From Cupriavidus sp. D384 (lineage in GTDB: Bacteria > Pseudomonadota > Gammaproteobacteria > Burkholderiales > Burkholderiaceae), in NCBI RefSeq assembly GCF_001652915.1, contig NZ_BBQI01000082.1, positions 1 to 33,032 on the forward strand: a DNA stretch of 33,032 bases, in the 5' to 3' direction. This document shows positions 1 through 7,667 of the stretch, one piece after another. The notes below the pieces were generated by a model. The model had not been told where the DNA came from. It saw nothing but the letters and a program-made list of their open reading frames with translations, and did not search any database. The translations under genes and the position numbers were made by a program. Each line of letters starts with the position of its first letter. Within the stretch, counting starts at the first letter, position 1.

Positions 1-404
1 ATGGTGTTCTCCGGAATAAAGGGTGATTCAATAAGTTTGAGGATTTATCGGGCGGCGCTGGCTTCACTTCGTTCGTTTCGCTGCGTTGCTGCGCTGTCCA
101 TGTGCAGAACTATAGCGACCGCCACCCCGGAGAAAGTGGGCTATCGTCGTCATAGTTATTCAAAATAATTGAATCGAGGAGTTTCGACCCGATCGGGTTC
201 GAGAAACACGTCGAGTCGCCGCCTGCACGACGCCATCGATGGCGCGGAGCCGGACAACTACATAGAGAGGGAAGGAGGAAGAGGCCCCGGGGTTCGATGG
301 AGAGCCGGGGAGGCGCAAGGCCCCGGGGACGGCGCCCCGCCCGGAAACAGGCCGGGCGGGGGCGTAGCGCAAGGATGAGCCGGGCCGGATACCGGGCTGC
401 GGTG
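1..404. other. Left-edge stretch without a convincing gene
   Basis: No recognisable gene lies here. Frame 1 is open from base 1 to a TAA at 166-168 (55 codons from an ATG), but the peptide resembles nothing I know, and it could be the cut end of something or chance. An AT-rich inverted repeat (ATTCAA/TTGAAT, 158-174) stands out from the GC-rich background. A 12-base palindrome (ACCCGATCGGGT) lies at 187-198. A strong GC hairpin at 333-364 lies just downstream of the chemotaxis gene stop and is listed separately. Confidence 0.5.
333..364 (-). terminator. GC-rich hairpin downstream of the chemotaxis gene
   Basis: The arms CGCCCCGCCCGG and CCGGGCGGGGGCG pair almost perfectly, with one bulged G, around a short AAACAGG loop. 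The hairpin lies about 40 bases past the stop codon of the minus-strand chemoreceptor gene, where a transcript end is expected. It has no T tract on either strand, so intrinsic termination is doubtful. RNA 3'-end stabilisation or a repetitive extragenic element are alternatives. Confidence 0.35.
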
Positions 405-2204
405 TCAGTCCAGCCGGAACGTGCGCACGACTTCCGCGAGCGTGGATGCCTGGCCCTGGAGCGCAGCAGCGGCGGCGGTGGATTGCTCCACCAGCGCGGC
501 GTTCTGCTGCACCATCTGGTCGAGCTGGCTGACCGCCACGTTCACCTCCTGGATGCCGCGCGTCTGTTCGCGCGCCGCGCTGGTGATCTCGGAGATGATC
601 TGCGTGACGCGGCCCACGTTACCCACGATCTCGTGCATCGTCTCGCCGCTCAGCCGCACCTGGCCGGACCCGGCATTGACGCTGCCCACCGTCGATTCGA
701 TCAGCGTCTTGATCTCCTTGGCGGCTTGCGAACTGCGCTGGGCCAGCGCGCGTACTTCGCCCGCCACCACCGCGAACCCACGGCCCTGCTCGCCGGCACG
801 GGCCGCTTCCACCGCAGCGTTCAGCGCCAGGATGTTGGTCTGGAACGCAATGCCCTCGATCACGCCGATGATGTCCGAAACCTTGACGGCGGCGCGCTCG
901 ATGTCACCCATCGTGTCGATGGCCCCGGAGATGGCGCTGCCGCCCCGGGTGGCAACCTGCTGCGCCTGCGTGGCGGTGTCGTCGGCCTGGCGCGCGGCGC
1001 TCTCCGACTGGCCCACGGTGGCGGTAATCTCCTCCATCGACGCCGCAGTCTGCTCCAGGCTGGCGGCGGCCGATTCCGTGCGGCGCGACAGATCCGCATT
1101 GCCCTCCGCAATCTCGTTGGCGGCCACATGCACCGATTCGCTCGCGTCGCGAATCTGGCGCATGACGTGCACGAGCTTGTCGGCAAAGGCATTGAAGGCG
1201 CGGGCGATCTGCGCCACCTCGTCGGTGCCCTGCGCGGGCAGGCGCCGCGTGAGGTCGCCATCGCCGGAGCCGATCGCCACCATGGCATCGCGAATGCCCG
1301 ACAGCTGCCGGAACGAGACCGCCGTGACACCGGCCACGATCAGCGCGGCCGCGCAGGCCACGATCACCAGCGAGATCATCGATGCAATCAGTACCGACCG
1401 CATGCCGGCCGTGGCCTCGGCCTTGTCCAGCGCGATCACGGCAACCCAGTCGGTGCCGGCGATATCGCGGCCGCGCAACAGCTTGCTGGCGCCGCCCACG
1501 CTGACGTCCAGCGGCGTGGTGGCCGATACCAGCGCACCAAGCTTGTCGCCGTCCAGCGCGGGCACCAGGTCCGATATCGGCTTGAGCGTCAGCTTGTCGT
1601 CCTGATGCGCGACGATCTTGCCGTCGCGCGCCACCAGGATGCCGAAACTGGCCGGCGTGGGATGGATCGACCGGACGTTGGCGACCACGGCGTCCATGGC
1701 CACATCGCCGCCGATTACCGCCTTGACGCCGCCATCGCGGATCACCGGTACGGCAAACGTCACCACCAGCTTGCCGCTGCTGGCCGCGATATAGGGTGGC
1801 GTGACGATTGGCTTGCCTGCCGCCACGGCCTGCCTGTACCAGGGCCGCGCGGTGGGATCGTAGTCGGGCTTCAGGCCGGCGGCGTCGGAAAACCGGTGGC
1901 TCTTGTCCGGATAGCCGACGTAGGTCTTGATAAAGCCGCCCGCGCTGGAAACCAGGCGCAGCGCAGGGATGGGGTCTTCCTGCAGCGCGGCGTCCTGCAG
2001 TGACACGATCATCTGCGTATGACTGGACACCCATTCCGCAATGGCGTCCACGTGGCCGGTTTGCACGGCGGCAAGGTTATTGTCGATGGCCTCGTTGTTA
2101 TAGGCGTGGGCGACAAACTGGTTGACGATGGCATTGGCTGCCAGCGCCACGATAACGATGGCCACCGATAGGGCCACGATTCGTGCGCGAAGCGAGGAAA
2201 GCAT
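405..2204 (-). CDS. Methyl-accepting chemotaxis protein, Cache-type sensor
   Basis: This is a 599-residue inner-membrane chemoreceptor that would pass ligand binding to the CheA/CheW complex. The order is a first membrane segment at about residues 10-30, a periplasmic Cache-like domain, a second membrane segment rich in I/V/A, a HAMP linker, and a long coiled-coil signalling domain. The hairpin tip carries the hallmark stretch with NILALNAAVEAARAGEQGRG. No C-terminal CheR-binding pentapeptide is seen; the protein ends in VVRTFRLD. An ATG lies six codons upstream (2222), but AGAAGAG sits at ribosome-binding distance before the ATG at 2204, so I chose that start. A sigma-28 promoter match upstream supports flagellar-regulon control. 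The gene is probably a neighbour of the EPS locus rather than part of it, and its ligand is unknown. Confidence 0.95.
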   Translation of the reverse strand: MLSSLRARIVALSVAIVIVALAANAIVNQFVAHAYNNEAIDNNLAAVQTGHVDAIAEWVSSHTQMIVSLQDAALQEDPIPALRLVSSAGGFIKTYVGYPDKSHRFSDAAGLKPDYDPTARPWYRQAVAAGKPIVTPPYIAASSGKLVVTFAVPVIRDGGVKAVIGGDVAMDAVVANVRSIHPTPASFGILVARDGKIVAHQDDKLTLKPISDLVPALDGDKLGALVSATTPLDVSVGGASKLLRGRDIAGTDWVAVIALDKAEATAGMRSVLIASMISLVIVACAAALIVAGVTAVSFRQLSGIRDAMVAIGSGDGDLTRRLPAQGTDEVAQIARAFNAFADKLVHVMRQIRDASESVHVAANEIAEGNADLSRRTESAAASLEQTAASMEEITATVGQSESAARQADDTATQAQQVATRGGSAISGAIDTMGDIERAAVKVSDIIGVIEGIAFQTNILALNAAVEAARAGEQGRGFAVVAGEVRALAQRSSQAAKEIKTLIESTVGSVNAGSGQVRLSGETMHEIVGNVGRVTQIISEITSAAREQTRGIQEVNVAVSQLDQMVQQNAALVEQSTAAAAALQGQASTLAEVVRTFRLD

Positions 2205-2260
2205 GTGTTGAACTCTTCTCATGGGTTGGCCCGGGTCTGGGCGATTGAATTGCCATCGCA

Positions 2261-2287
2261 TTGACGGCGCGCCCCGAGCCGACTTTA
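2261..2287 (-). promoter_or_regulatory. Sigma-28 (FliA) promoter of the chemoreceptor gene
   Basis: Read on the minus strand, TAAAGTCG (2287-2280) is followed after exactly 11 bases by GCCGTCAA (2268-2261). The flagellar sigma-28 consensus is TAAAGTTT-N11-GCCGATAA, so each half matches 6 of 8 positions with the correct spacer. It lies about 57 bases upstream of the chosen start. Control of a chemoreceptor by FliA is the normal arrangement. Confidence 0.65.
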
Positions 2288-2711
2288 GTGCGGCGCAACA
2301 TAGAGATTCTGGAGTCACTTTCCCTGGCTTCGAACAATCGTTCGAGGTCTGCCGGGTCATTTGCCATATCGCTCGGGTGCACTTGCCATACAACCGAGGG
2401 AAAACCCGTTGCGCTGCAACATCGACTTGCAATCGCAACACGTGCTGCCTATGCTGAACACCAGAATTAGATTTCATTTGAATCTGAGTTCAGAGGCATC
2501 TAACGCGTTACATACGCACACGGGGCGGTCTGACATCCTCCGAGGGAGGGCCGAAGCAGTCGGTAGCCAGGACGGGAAGTACTGCGAACGGCTCAGGAGG
2601 TGATGCAGACCGTATGGAAGCGCAACCGCGCCATAAGCGGAGCGTCTCCAATCAGCGCGCCATGCGAGCAGCCAGATATCGCAATGGTGCGCCAAGAAGA
2701 AGTGAGCGGCC
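2288..2711 (+). other. Upstream region of the LuxR-type regulator
   Basis: No gene is seen here. It holds a possible promoter and several short inverted repeats: AGATT/AATCT (2469-2485), TCTGA-GT-TCAGA (2483-2494), and a CCTCC-GAG-GGAGG hairpin (2537-2549). The first two overlap just downstream of the promoter-like boxes and could be operator half-sites or leader structure. No known riboswitch pattern is recognised. Confidence 0.4.
2427..2455 (+). promoter_or_regulatory. Possible sigma-70 promoter for the LuxR-type regulator
   Basis: TTGCAA (2427-2432) and TATGCT (2450-2455) are separated by 17 bases. Both boxes match the sigma-70 consensus at 4 of 6 positions. A transcript from here would carry a leader of about 250 bases before the gene at 2712. 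Confidence 0.35.
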
Positions 2712-3527
2712 ATGGCCACCATTCTGTTGCTTGAGCCACATCCATTGTTGCGTCTCGGCTTGCGCCATCTGTTGGCACAGGCGCATGTACCGGGCGATCT
2801 CGTCGATCTCGATTCCACCGCGCTGCACGACCCCGATCCGTGGACACACCACGCCGATCTGCTCGTCTTCGGCCTGCCGGCCGATGCGGAGCAAGGATGG
2901 CTCACGCTGGCGGACCTGTGCCGCCGGCTGACGCCGCTGCGCGTGCTGGTGCTGGCCGACCAGTTGCCGATGCCGCTGCCCGAGTCCGGCATGCCCGACG
3001 CGGTGCGTGGCCTGCTGGCAAAGACCTGTTCGGCCGATGGGCTGGAGGCGGCTATCCGCCTGGTGCTGGCTGGCGGCGAATGCTTTCCGTCCCAGTTGCC
3101 CGCGACGCGGCACGCCGAGCCGGGCGCCGCCGAAGCCCGCCACGACGCCGCGCCGATCGTGGTGCCGCTGCACAGGGTGCCGGGGAGCCTGGCCGATGCC
3201 GCGCACGCACAGGCAGCCGCGCCGGAGACGCCCGCTGCAGGCGCGCATCTGCTCAATATCACCGAGCGTCAGTACGAAGTGCTGGCCCTGCTGGCGCGCG
3301 GCTATCCGATCAAGACGGTCAGCCGCCTGCTGAACATTTCGGTGGCCACCGCAAAAACCCACGCCTGCACGCTCTATCAGCGCCTGCACGTGCGCAACAA
3401 GGGCGAAGCGGTGTACGTGGCGCTGCAGCGCGGCGCCACACTCAACTGGCCTGGCCCCACGCCGGCCCAGCCCACGCACATCCCGATGTCGTCCCTGAGC
3501 GCACGGGAGGCCTGTGAGGCTGCATGA
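2712..3527 (+). CDS. LuxR-family transcriptional regulator with degenerate receiver domain
   Basis: This 271-residue protein is built like a NarL/FixJ response regulator. The N-terminal half has receiver-like alpha/beta pattern, and the C-terminal half has a LuxR-type helix-turn-helix at about residues 195-250 (ITERQYEVLALLARGYPIKT, then SVATAKTH). The receiver lacks its phosphorylation chemistry: the acidic pair is E8-P9, and the phospho-acceptor position reads LLVFGLP with Gly54 where Asp is expected. It is therefore probably a phosphorylation-independent DNA-binding protein, perhaps controlled by a ligand or partner. Its position at the head of the EPS locus suggests it regulates EPS genes. 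The block LVLAGGECFP (117-126) recurs in the gene at 3799. The start follows a weak purine-rich stretch. Confidence 0.85.
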   Translation: MATILLLEPHPLLRLGLRHLLAQAHVPGDLVDLDSTALHDPDPWTHHADLLVFGLPADAEQGWLTLADLCRRLTPLRVLVLADQLPMPLPESGMPDAVRGLLAKTCSADGLEAAIRLVLAGGECFPSQLPATRHAEPGAAEARHDAAPIVVPLHRVPGSLADAAHAQAAAPETPAAGAHLLNITERQYEVLALLARGYPIKTVSRLLNISVATAKTHACTLYQRLHVRNKGEAVYVALQRGATLNWPGPTPAQPTHIPMSSLSAREACEAA

Positions 3528-3661
3528 ACATACTCATCGGCTGCTGCCGGCCATCGGCACGCTTCCGCCATTCGCCGGCCCGCCCTCATCCAAAAGCATG
3601 AGGCGGTAGCCGGCCGCGGTTGCTAGCTTGTAGTTTCAGGCACGGCGCCGGGGGGCAGCCG

Positions 3662-3682
3662 CGGAGATCAGCGAAATCTCCG
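3662..3682 (+). repeat. Hairpin in the intergenic region after the LuxR regulator
   Basis: A 7-bp perfect stem, CGGAGAT/ATCTCCG, encloses a 7-base loop. About 10 bases later comes CCTTTTC. It lies 135 bases after the preceding stop and 117 bases before the next start. It could be a weak terminator or part of a leader RNA. Confidence 0.35.
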
Positions 3683-3741
3683 GCACGCACTCCTTTTCGC
3701 CATCATTTCCACAAGAATACGATGCGCCCAACCAGGGCGTC

Positions 3742-3765
3742 CCGCAGGGGCACCACCCCCTGCGG
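3742..3765 (+). repeat. Hairpin upstream of the receiver-like gene
   Basis: A 9-bp perfect stem, CCGCAGGGG/CCCCTGCGG, encloses a 6-base loop (CACCAC). It ends 33 bases before the ATG at 3799 and has no T tract. The location fits a 5' leader structure affecting translation better than a terminator. Confidence 0.4.
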
Positions 3766-3798
3766 ACACACGCGCCAAGCTGCGCGGATGGCATTCAG

Positions 3799-4347
3799 AT
3801 GACGACCTATCTCATCGCCAGCAACGAAATGATGTGCCGGATTCTTGCGCGCCGGATGGAAGGGCAGGATATCCCGACGCCGGTGCGCTGGCACGGACCC
3901 GAATGGCTGCTCGACGGCGATCCCGTTTCGGTACGCATGCCTTCGATCGACAACCCCGATGAATCCGAACCCGTACCGGAACAGCCGGTCGAGATGGCGC
4001 TGGTGGATTGCAGCGGCGTGCCGGGCGACCCGCGCACGCTGCTCGACCGCGTGCGCTCGCGGCTGGCGCCCCGGCGATGGCTGGTGCTGTCCGACGCGCT
4101 GGATGCCACGCTGATGGCGCATGCCGCGTTGCTCGGCGCCAATGGTTGCCTGGCGGTGCCCGCACCGGTGGAACTGGTGTGCGCGGCCGCCACGCTGGTC
4201 TGGGCGGGCGGGCAGTGTTTCCCGCGCAGTGCGCTGTCGTTGCTGAGGGCGCTGCATCCGCACAGCACGCAGGCAGCGCCCGCGCCTGCGCCGCACTTCA
4301 TCCCTGCGGCACGGGTTAGTCCCGATGGGACTACTGCCATCGGATGA
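3799..4347 (+). CDS. Receiver-like protein without output domain, paralogue of the preceding regulator
   Basis: This is a 182-residue protein with no recognised catalytic motif. Its C-terminal half matches the receiver-like half of the regulator at 2712: LVWAGGQCFP here against LVLAGGECFP there, preceded by a similar GANGCLAVPAP segment. Unlike its neighbour it keeps an Asp (D70 in EMALVDCSG) where a receiver has its phospho-acceptor. It lacks the N-terminal acidic pair (IASNEMM) and the conserved Lys. It ends in a Pro/Ala-rich tail with no helix-turn-helix. It may be a stand-alone regulator or a decoy partner of the LuxR protein; this is inference. The coding region begins after two hairpins, and the ribosome-binding site is weak. 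Confidence 0.7.
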   Translation: MTTYLIASNEMMCRILARRMEGQDIPTPVRWHGPEWLLDGDPVSVRMPSIDNPDESEPVPEQPVEMALVDCSGVPGDPRTLLDRVRSRLAPRRWLVLSDALDATLMAHAALLGANGCLAVPAPVELVCAAATLVWAGGQCFPRSALSLLRALHPHSTQAAPAPAPHFIPAARVSPDGTTAIG

Positions 4348-4442
4348 AGGCGTCCGCGCGTTGATACGACTATGCTGGATTTGCCCGCGATCAGAAGCCG
4401 GCGCCTTGGAGAGGCCGGCCGTCGCGGGGAGCAGGGGGTCGT

Positions 4443-4703
4443 ATGGAACACAGTCTGGAAATCCTGGTTGTCCACGGATTCGCCGTGCGCGAAGGCCGGG
4501 GCAAGTGGGCATGCTGCTACGAGATACGGCTCGCCATTATTGGCGGGCCGTTGTTGTATCGGGGCGAACTGCATGGCCGGAGCTTTGCCACCGAGGATGC
4601 GGCGATCATCGCCGCCCGCGAAATCGGCGAGCGTGAAGCCACCCGTCACCTGGACACCGCCCGCGCGCTGTTCGTTGCGCTGACGCGCACCCCGCCCCCC
4701 TGA
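4443..4703 (+). CDS. Small hypothetical protein
   Basis: This is an 86-residue soluble protein of unknown family. GGGGAGCAGGGGG lies at ribosome-binding distance before the ATG, and codon use is like its neighbours. The sequence has an N-terminal beta-rich half (LEILVVHGF, then YEIRLAIIGG) and an Ala/Glu-rich helical half. It has no Cys pair typical of zinc binding, no signal peptide and no membrane segment. A terminator-like hairpin follows. It lies beside the regulators, so a regulatory accessory role is possible but unsupported. Confidence 0.6.
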   Translation: MEHSLEILVVHGFAVREGRGKWACCYEIRLAIIGGPLLYRGELHGRSFATEDAAIIAAREIGEREATRHLDTARALFVALTRTPPP

Positions 4704-4773
4704 CACCCGTCCCGCCCTGCGCTTCACGCATCCGTTGATCCGCATCCGCCCCGATCCGCCGGCGCCAAAAAAG

Positions 4774-4804
4774 AAGCCCGCCGACCGGGGGACCATGCGG
4801 GCTT
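4774..4804 (+). terminator. Terminator-like hairpin after the small hypothetical gene
   Basis: The arms AAGCCCGC and GCGGGCTT enclose a 15-base loop. An A-rich run precedes the hairpin and TTT trails it on the plus strand. On the minus strand the hairpin is followed by TCTTTTTT. It lies 70 bases past the stop at 4703 and separates the regulator block from the biosynthesis genes. Confidence 0.6.
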
Positions 4805-4805
4805 T

Positions 4806-5146
4806 GAAATGGCCGCCCACGAGGTGAGCGACCATTGCATTGAACATATCGAATCGCCGTGCAGGACAGTATCAACCAGAAGACGCATGCCACCCCGGCA
4901 TCTCATACCCTGTCTCGCAGGCCGCTCGAGGCGGCGGGCCCAGTGCTGGCGCGCCAGTGCGGCCCGCGGCACCCGGCGGCGGACATCCGGCGGCCACATG
5001 CGGCCCTCATGCTTCGGGATGGACACCCGGGATGATCCATCGAATGATTTGGCGCACGCCGCCGCCGCGGTGGTGCTACGCTGCCGCCACGTACGGTGCC
5101 ACCGCACCTGGTCACCCGCAATTGCGCGGCCCTGCCGCAGATACCG
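4806..5146 (+). other. Upstream region of the PAP2 phosphatase gene
   Basis: No convincing gene is seen. Open frames run through it on both strands, but they lack family resemblance and good starts. The main structure is the long inverted repeat at 5067-5105. A promoter probably lies here for the following biosynthesis genes, but I cannot point to a clear one. Confidence 0.4.
5067..5105 (+). repeat. Long imperfect inverted repeat before the phosphatase gene
   Basis: GCGGTGG (5067-5073) pairs with CCACCGC (5099-5105). Inside it, TACG (5077-5080) pairs with CGTA (5090-5093), with wobble pairs and a small bulge between. The result is a long stem about 40 bases upstream of the ATG at 5147. It could be a leader hairpin or a regulator binding site. 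Confidence 0.4.
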
Positions 5147-5806
5147 ATGAACCGCTGGGAACTGATCACCCACTTTGGCGAATCTGCCTTCCTGCTGCCC
5201 TGCGCATGCTTTCTCTACGCGTGGATGCGCTGGCACGGCGCCACCGGCGTGGCGCGGCACTGGATGCTGGCATTCACCGCCACCGCGCTGGTGGTGCTGG
5301 CGTCCAAGCTCGCGTTCATGGGCTGGGGCATCGGCAGTGCTTCGCTGAACTTCACGGGCTTTTCCGGGCACGCGATGATGGCCGCGTCGATCCTGCCGGT
5401 GATCTGCTACATCGCCATGCCCGACACGCGCCCGGGCCTGGGCCTGCTGGCCGCGCTGGGCGGCGTCCTGCTGGCGCTGGCGGTGGGCATCTCGCGGCTG
5501 GCCCTGCATGCGCATTCGGTTTCCGAGGTCGCCAGCGGCCTGGCGCTTGGCTTTCTGGTCAGCCTGCCGATCGTGGTCAGGCACGGCGTGCCGCGCAGCC
5601 CCCGCACGATGCTGGCGATGTGCGTCATGCTGGCCGCGCTGCTGCTGCTGCCCACCGGCGGCCTGGCCGGTGCCACCCACGTGATGGTGCAGGACCTTGC
5701 CACGTTCCTTTCGGGGCGCGACCGCCCTTACCACCGGGGCGAGTGGGCCGCGCTGCCCGGTCCCCACATGCGCGCGGCCGACGTGTTCCGCAACGCTCCG
5801 CGCTAG
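5147..5806 (+). CDS. PAP2-family membrane phosphatase
   Basis: This is a 219-residue multi-pass membrane protein of the type 2 phosphatidic acid phosphatase superfamily. Members include undecaprenyl-pyrophosphate phosphatases that recycle the lipid carrier used for EPS. The middle motif FSGHAM (S73-G74-H75) and the last motif S116-R117 with H123 are present. The final acidic position is E127 instead of Asp. In the first motif K54 is kept, but the expected Arg-Pro about seven residues on reads Gly-Ile. At least five hydrophobic segments are visible. A GTG at 5096 would add 17 unconvincing residues; the ATG at 5147 precedes a natural membrane-protein N-terminus. Recycling of undecaprenyl carrier beside WcaJ is a sensible inference. 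Confidence 0.8.
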   Translation: MNRWELITHFGESAFLLPCACFLYAWMRWHGATGVARHWMLAFTATALVVLASKLAFMGWGIGSASLNFTGFSGHAMMAASILPVICYIAMPDTRPGLGLLAALGGVLLALAVGISRLALHAHSVSEVASGLALGFLVSLPIVVRHGVPRSPRTMLAMCVMLAALLLLPTGGLAGATHVMVQDLATFLSGRDRPYHRGEWAALPGPHMRAADVFRNAPR

Positions 5807-5905
5807 GCTGCCGGAGGCGCCCCGGACCTGTGTGCGCCGCCTAACAGACGTTGTGAACACGCTGCGCAAACATGACCCGAAACAGCTTCCCGCGAGGGGA
5901 TGGTC

Positions 5906-7309
5906 ATGGCGTCGAACTGGAATGTCGCTGCCGAGCGTAATTCGGCGCTTCACTATCTCTACAGACTCTGCGATGCGCTGCTGATTGCAGCGGCCGGCAT
6001 CGGCATGGGGGCGGTCTATTTTCCGGGAGGCATCCGCGAGGCGGCACCCGTCAACGGGTTCCTGACGATGCTGTGCGCGCTGGGGGCCCTGGTCGTGTTT
6101 CCGGCGTTCGGCCTCTACGAATCGTGGCGCGGCCGCAGCCAGGCCGTGCTGGCGCTGCGCACCTGCGCCGCGTGGGCCACGGTGTTCCTGACGGGCCTGA
6201 TGGGCGCGTTCCTGATCCACCAGATTGCCGCCGTCTCCCGCGTCTGGTCGATGGGCTGGTTTATCACCACTTTGGTGCTGCTGCTGGTGTCGCGCGCCAT
6301 CATGTTCCGCATGCTCGCCAACGTGCGCGAGCAGGGCATCAACGCCAAGCGCGTGGTGATCTGCGGCTACGGCCCGCTGGGGCGCGAGATGTACCTGCGC
6401 GTACAGCATATTCGCGCCGCCGGCTACCGTGTGGTCGGCATCTACGACGAAAGCAGCCAGAACATCCCGGCCGGCGTGGAGCCGCTGCGCACCATTGAAG
6501 AGGTCTGCGCCATGGTGCGCAGCCAGGGCGTGCGCGAGATCTGGCTCACGCTGCCGATGGCGGCCTGCCGCGACCTGTCCGATGTGGTGCGGCAGTTCCG
6601 CAACGAACTGATCGATATCCGCTGGGTGCCCGATGTGGCGTCGGTCGAACTGCTGGGGCACCGGTTCAGCGACTTCATGGGCCTGCCCGTGATCGACCTG
6701 AACAGTCCGCCGGTGTCGGGCGTGACCGGCATCGTCAAGGCCAGCTTCGACCGTGTGTTCGCGCTGGCGGTGATCGTGGGTTTGAGCCCGGTGCTGCTGC
6801 TGATTGCGCTGATGGTCAAGCTGTCGTCGGCGGGGCCGGTGCTGTTCCGGCAGCAGCGGCTGGGCATCGACGGGCGCCCGTTCAGCGTCTACAAGTTCCG
6901 CACCATGCGCATGCACCAGGACCATGGCGTGACGCAGGCCAGCCGGGACGATCCGCGCGTGACCCGGGTGGGCGCCTTCTTGCGCCGCACCAGCCTGGAC
7001 GAACTGCCGCAGTTCTTCAACGTGCTGCGCGGCGAGATGTCGGTGGTGGGCCCGCGCCCGCACGCGATGGAACACAACGAGATCTACAAGGAACTGATCG
7101 ACCGCTACATGCTGCGGCATCGCGTGAAGCCCGGCATCACGGGCTGGGCGCAGATCAACGGTCTGCGCGGACAGACCGACACCATCGAGAAGATGCGCAA
7201 GCGCATCGAGTTCGACATCTATTACATCCAGCACTGGTCGTTCCAGCTCGACCTCCGAATCATCCTGCGCACGGCCCTGCACGGCTGGACAGGCGCGGCC
7301 GCCTATTGA
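5906..7309 (+). CDS. Undecaprenyl-phosphate sugar phosphotransferase (WcaJ-like), EPS initiating enzyme
   Basis: This 467-residue inner-membrane enzyme would transfer a sugar-1-phosphate (glucose in WcaJ; unknown here) to undecaprenyl phosphate, starting each repeat unit. Four or five hydrophobic segments fill roughly residues 10-130. A nucleotide-binding-like domain follows with [16 protein letters not shown]. The C-terminal bacterial sugar transferase domain has its own membrane helix (about 275-300) and the family signatures [19 protein letters not shown] and [10 protein letters not shown]. An ATG two codons upstream (5900) overlaps the GAGGGG ribosome-binding site, which is correctly spaced for 5906. 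The length is usual for the polyprenyl glycosylphosphotransferase family. It follows the phosphatase gene by 99 bases and is separated from the carrier-protein operon by a hairpin. Confidence 0.93.
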   Translation: MASNWNVAAERNSALHYLYRLCDALLIAAAGIGMGAVYFPGGIREAAPVNGFLTMLCALGALVVFPAFGLYESWRGRSQAVLALRTCAAWATVFLTGLMGAFLIHQIAAVSRVWSMGWFITTLVLLLVSRAIMFRMLANVREQGINAKRVVICGYGPLGREMYLRVQHIRAAGYRVVGIYDESSQNIPAGVEPLRTIEEVCAMVRSQGVREIWLTLPMAACRDLSDVVRQFRNELIDIRWVPDVASVELLGHRFSDFMGLPVIDLNSPPVSGVTGIVKASFDRVFALAVIVGLSPVLLLIALMVKLSSAGPVLFRQQRLGIDGRPFSVYKFRTMRMHQDHGVTQASRDDPRVTRVGAFLRRTSLDELPQFFNVLRGEMSVVGPRPHAMEHNEIYKELIDRYMLRHRVKPGITGWAQINGLRGQTDTIEKMRKRIEFDIYYIQHWSFQLDLRIILRTALHGWTGAAAY

Positions 7310-7334
7310 GCGTGCACCCGCCCGACGGCGCCTG

Positions 7335-7356
7335 CTTGGTGCGAAATCGCACCGAG
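7335..7356 (+). repeat. Palindromic hairpin between WcaJ and the carrier-protein operon
   Basis: GGTGCGA-AA-TCGCACC is a perfect 7+7 inverted repeat, extendable by CT/AG with one wobble pair. It begins 26 bases after the WcaJ stop and ends 60 bases before the carrier-protein ATG. It has no T tract. Its symmetry fits a dimeric regulator operator as well as an RNA hairpin that uncouples the two transcription units. Confidence 0.45.
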
Positions 7357-7415
7357 CCGGACGCGCAAAACAACTGGAATGGAGCCCGTCAAGGCTTCCG
7401 AATCGGAGACATCGA

Positions 7416-7667
7416 ATGAAAACAACCATCCGCAACATTCTGGGTGAAGTGGCCCGCCTTGACGTGCCGCTGGACACGCTCGCCGATAACGACGACCTGT
7501 ACGCGGCCGGCCTGTCGTCGCTGGCCACCGTGCATGTGATGCTGGCGCTGGAAAATGCGTTCGATATCGAGATTCCCGATCAGATGCTGACGCGCCAGCT
7601 GTTCCGCAGCGTGGACTCGCTTGCGGCGGCGGTCGAAACCATTCGCCGGCAACAGGAGGCAGCATGA
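7416..7667 (+). CDS. Acyl/aminoacyl carrier protein
   Basis: This is an 83-residue acidic carrier protein. The phosphopantetheine attachment motif is GLSSL, with Ser35 as the modified residue; the Asp usual in GxDSL is replaced by Ser34. The four-helix pattern of the family is clear (DDLYAAGLSSLATVHVML, then ALENAFDIEIPDQML). The next gene overlaps it by four bases (ATGA). The ligase two genes on belongs to a family known to aminoacylate such stand-alone carrier proteins, so this is probably its substrate. A phosphopantetheinyl transferase is not in the window and must come from elsewhere. It is unlikely to be the fatty-acid AcpP, given the divergent motif and neighbours. Confidence 0.9.
   Translation: MKTTIRNILGEVARLDVPLDTLADNDDLYAAGLSSLATVHVMLALENAFDIEIPDQMLTRQLFRSVDSLAAAVETIRRQQEAA

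Noticed and set aside
7..134. TTCTCCGG (7-14) and CCGGAGAA (127-134) as possible ends of a small mobile element
   Set aside because: The arms are only 8 bases, there is no target duplication and no transposase-like sequence between them, so chance is likely.
1..168. A 55-codon frame open from base 1 with a TAA stop at 166-168
   Set aside because: It has no ribosome-binding context visible, no recognisable family and is cut by the window edge. It is too weak to call a gene.
297..2003. A 568-codon plus-strand frame opposite the chemoreceptor
   Set aside because: The minus strand carries the unmistakable chemoreceptor signalling motif, and the plus frame is Arg/His-rich and motif-free.
4724..7528. 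A 934-codon open frame on the minus strand opposite the phosphatase and WcaJ genes
   Set aside because: It is low-complexity, rich in His, Arg, Gln and Ala, and is the shadow expected in GC-rich DNA opposite real genes. The plus-strand genes have clear family motifs.
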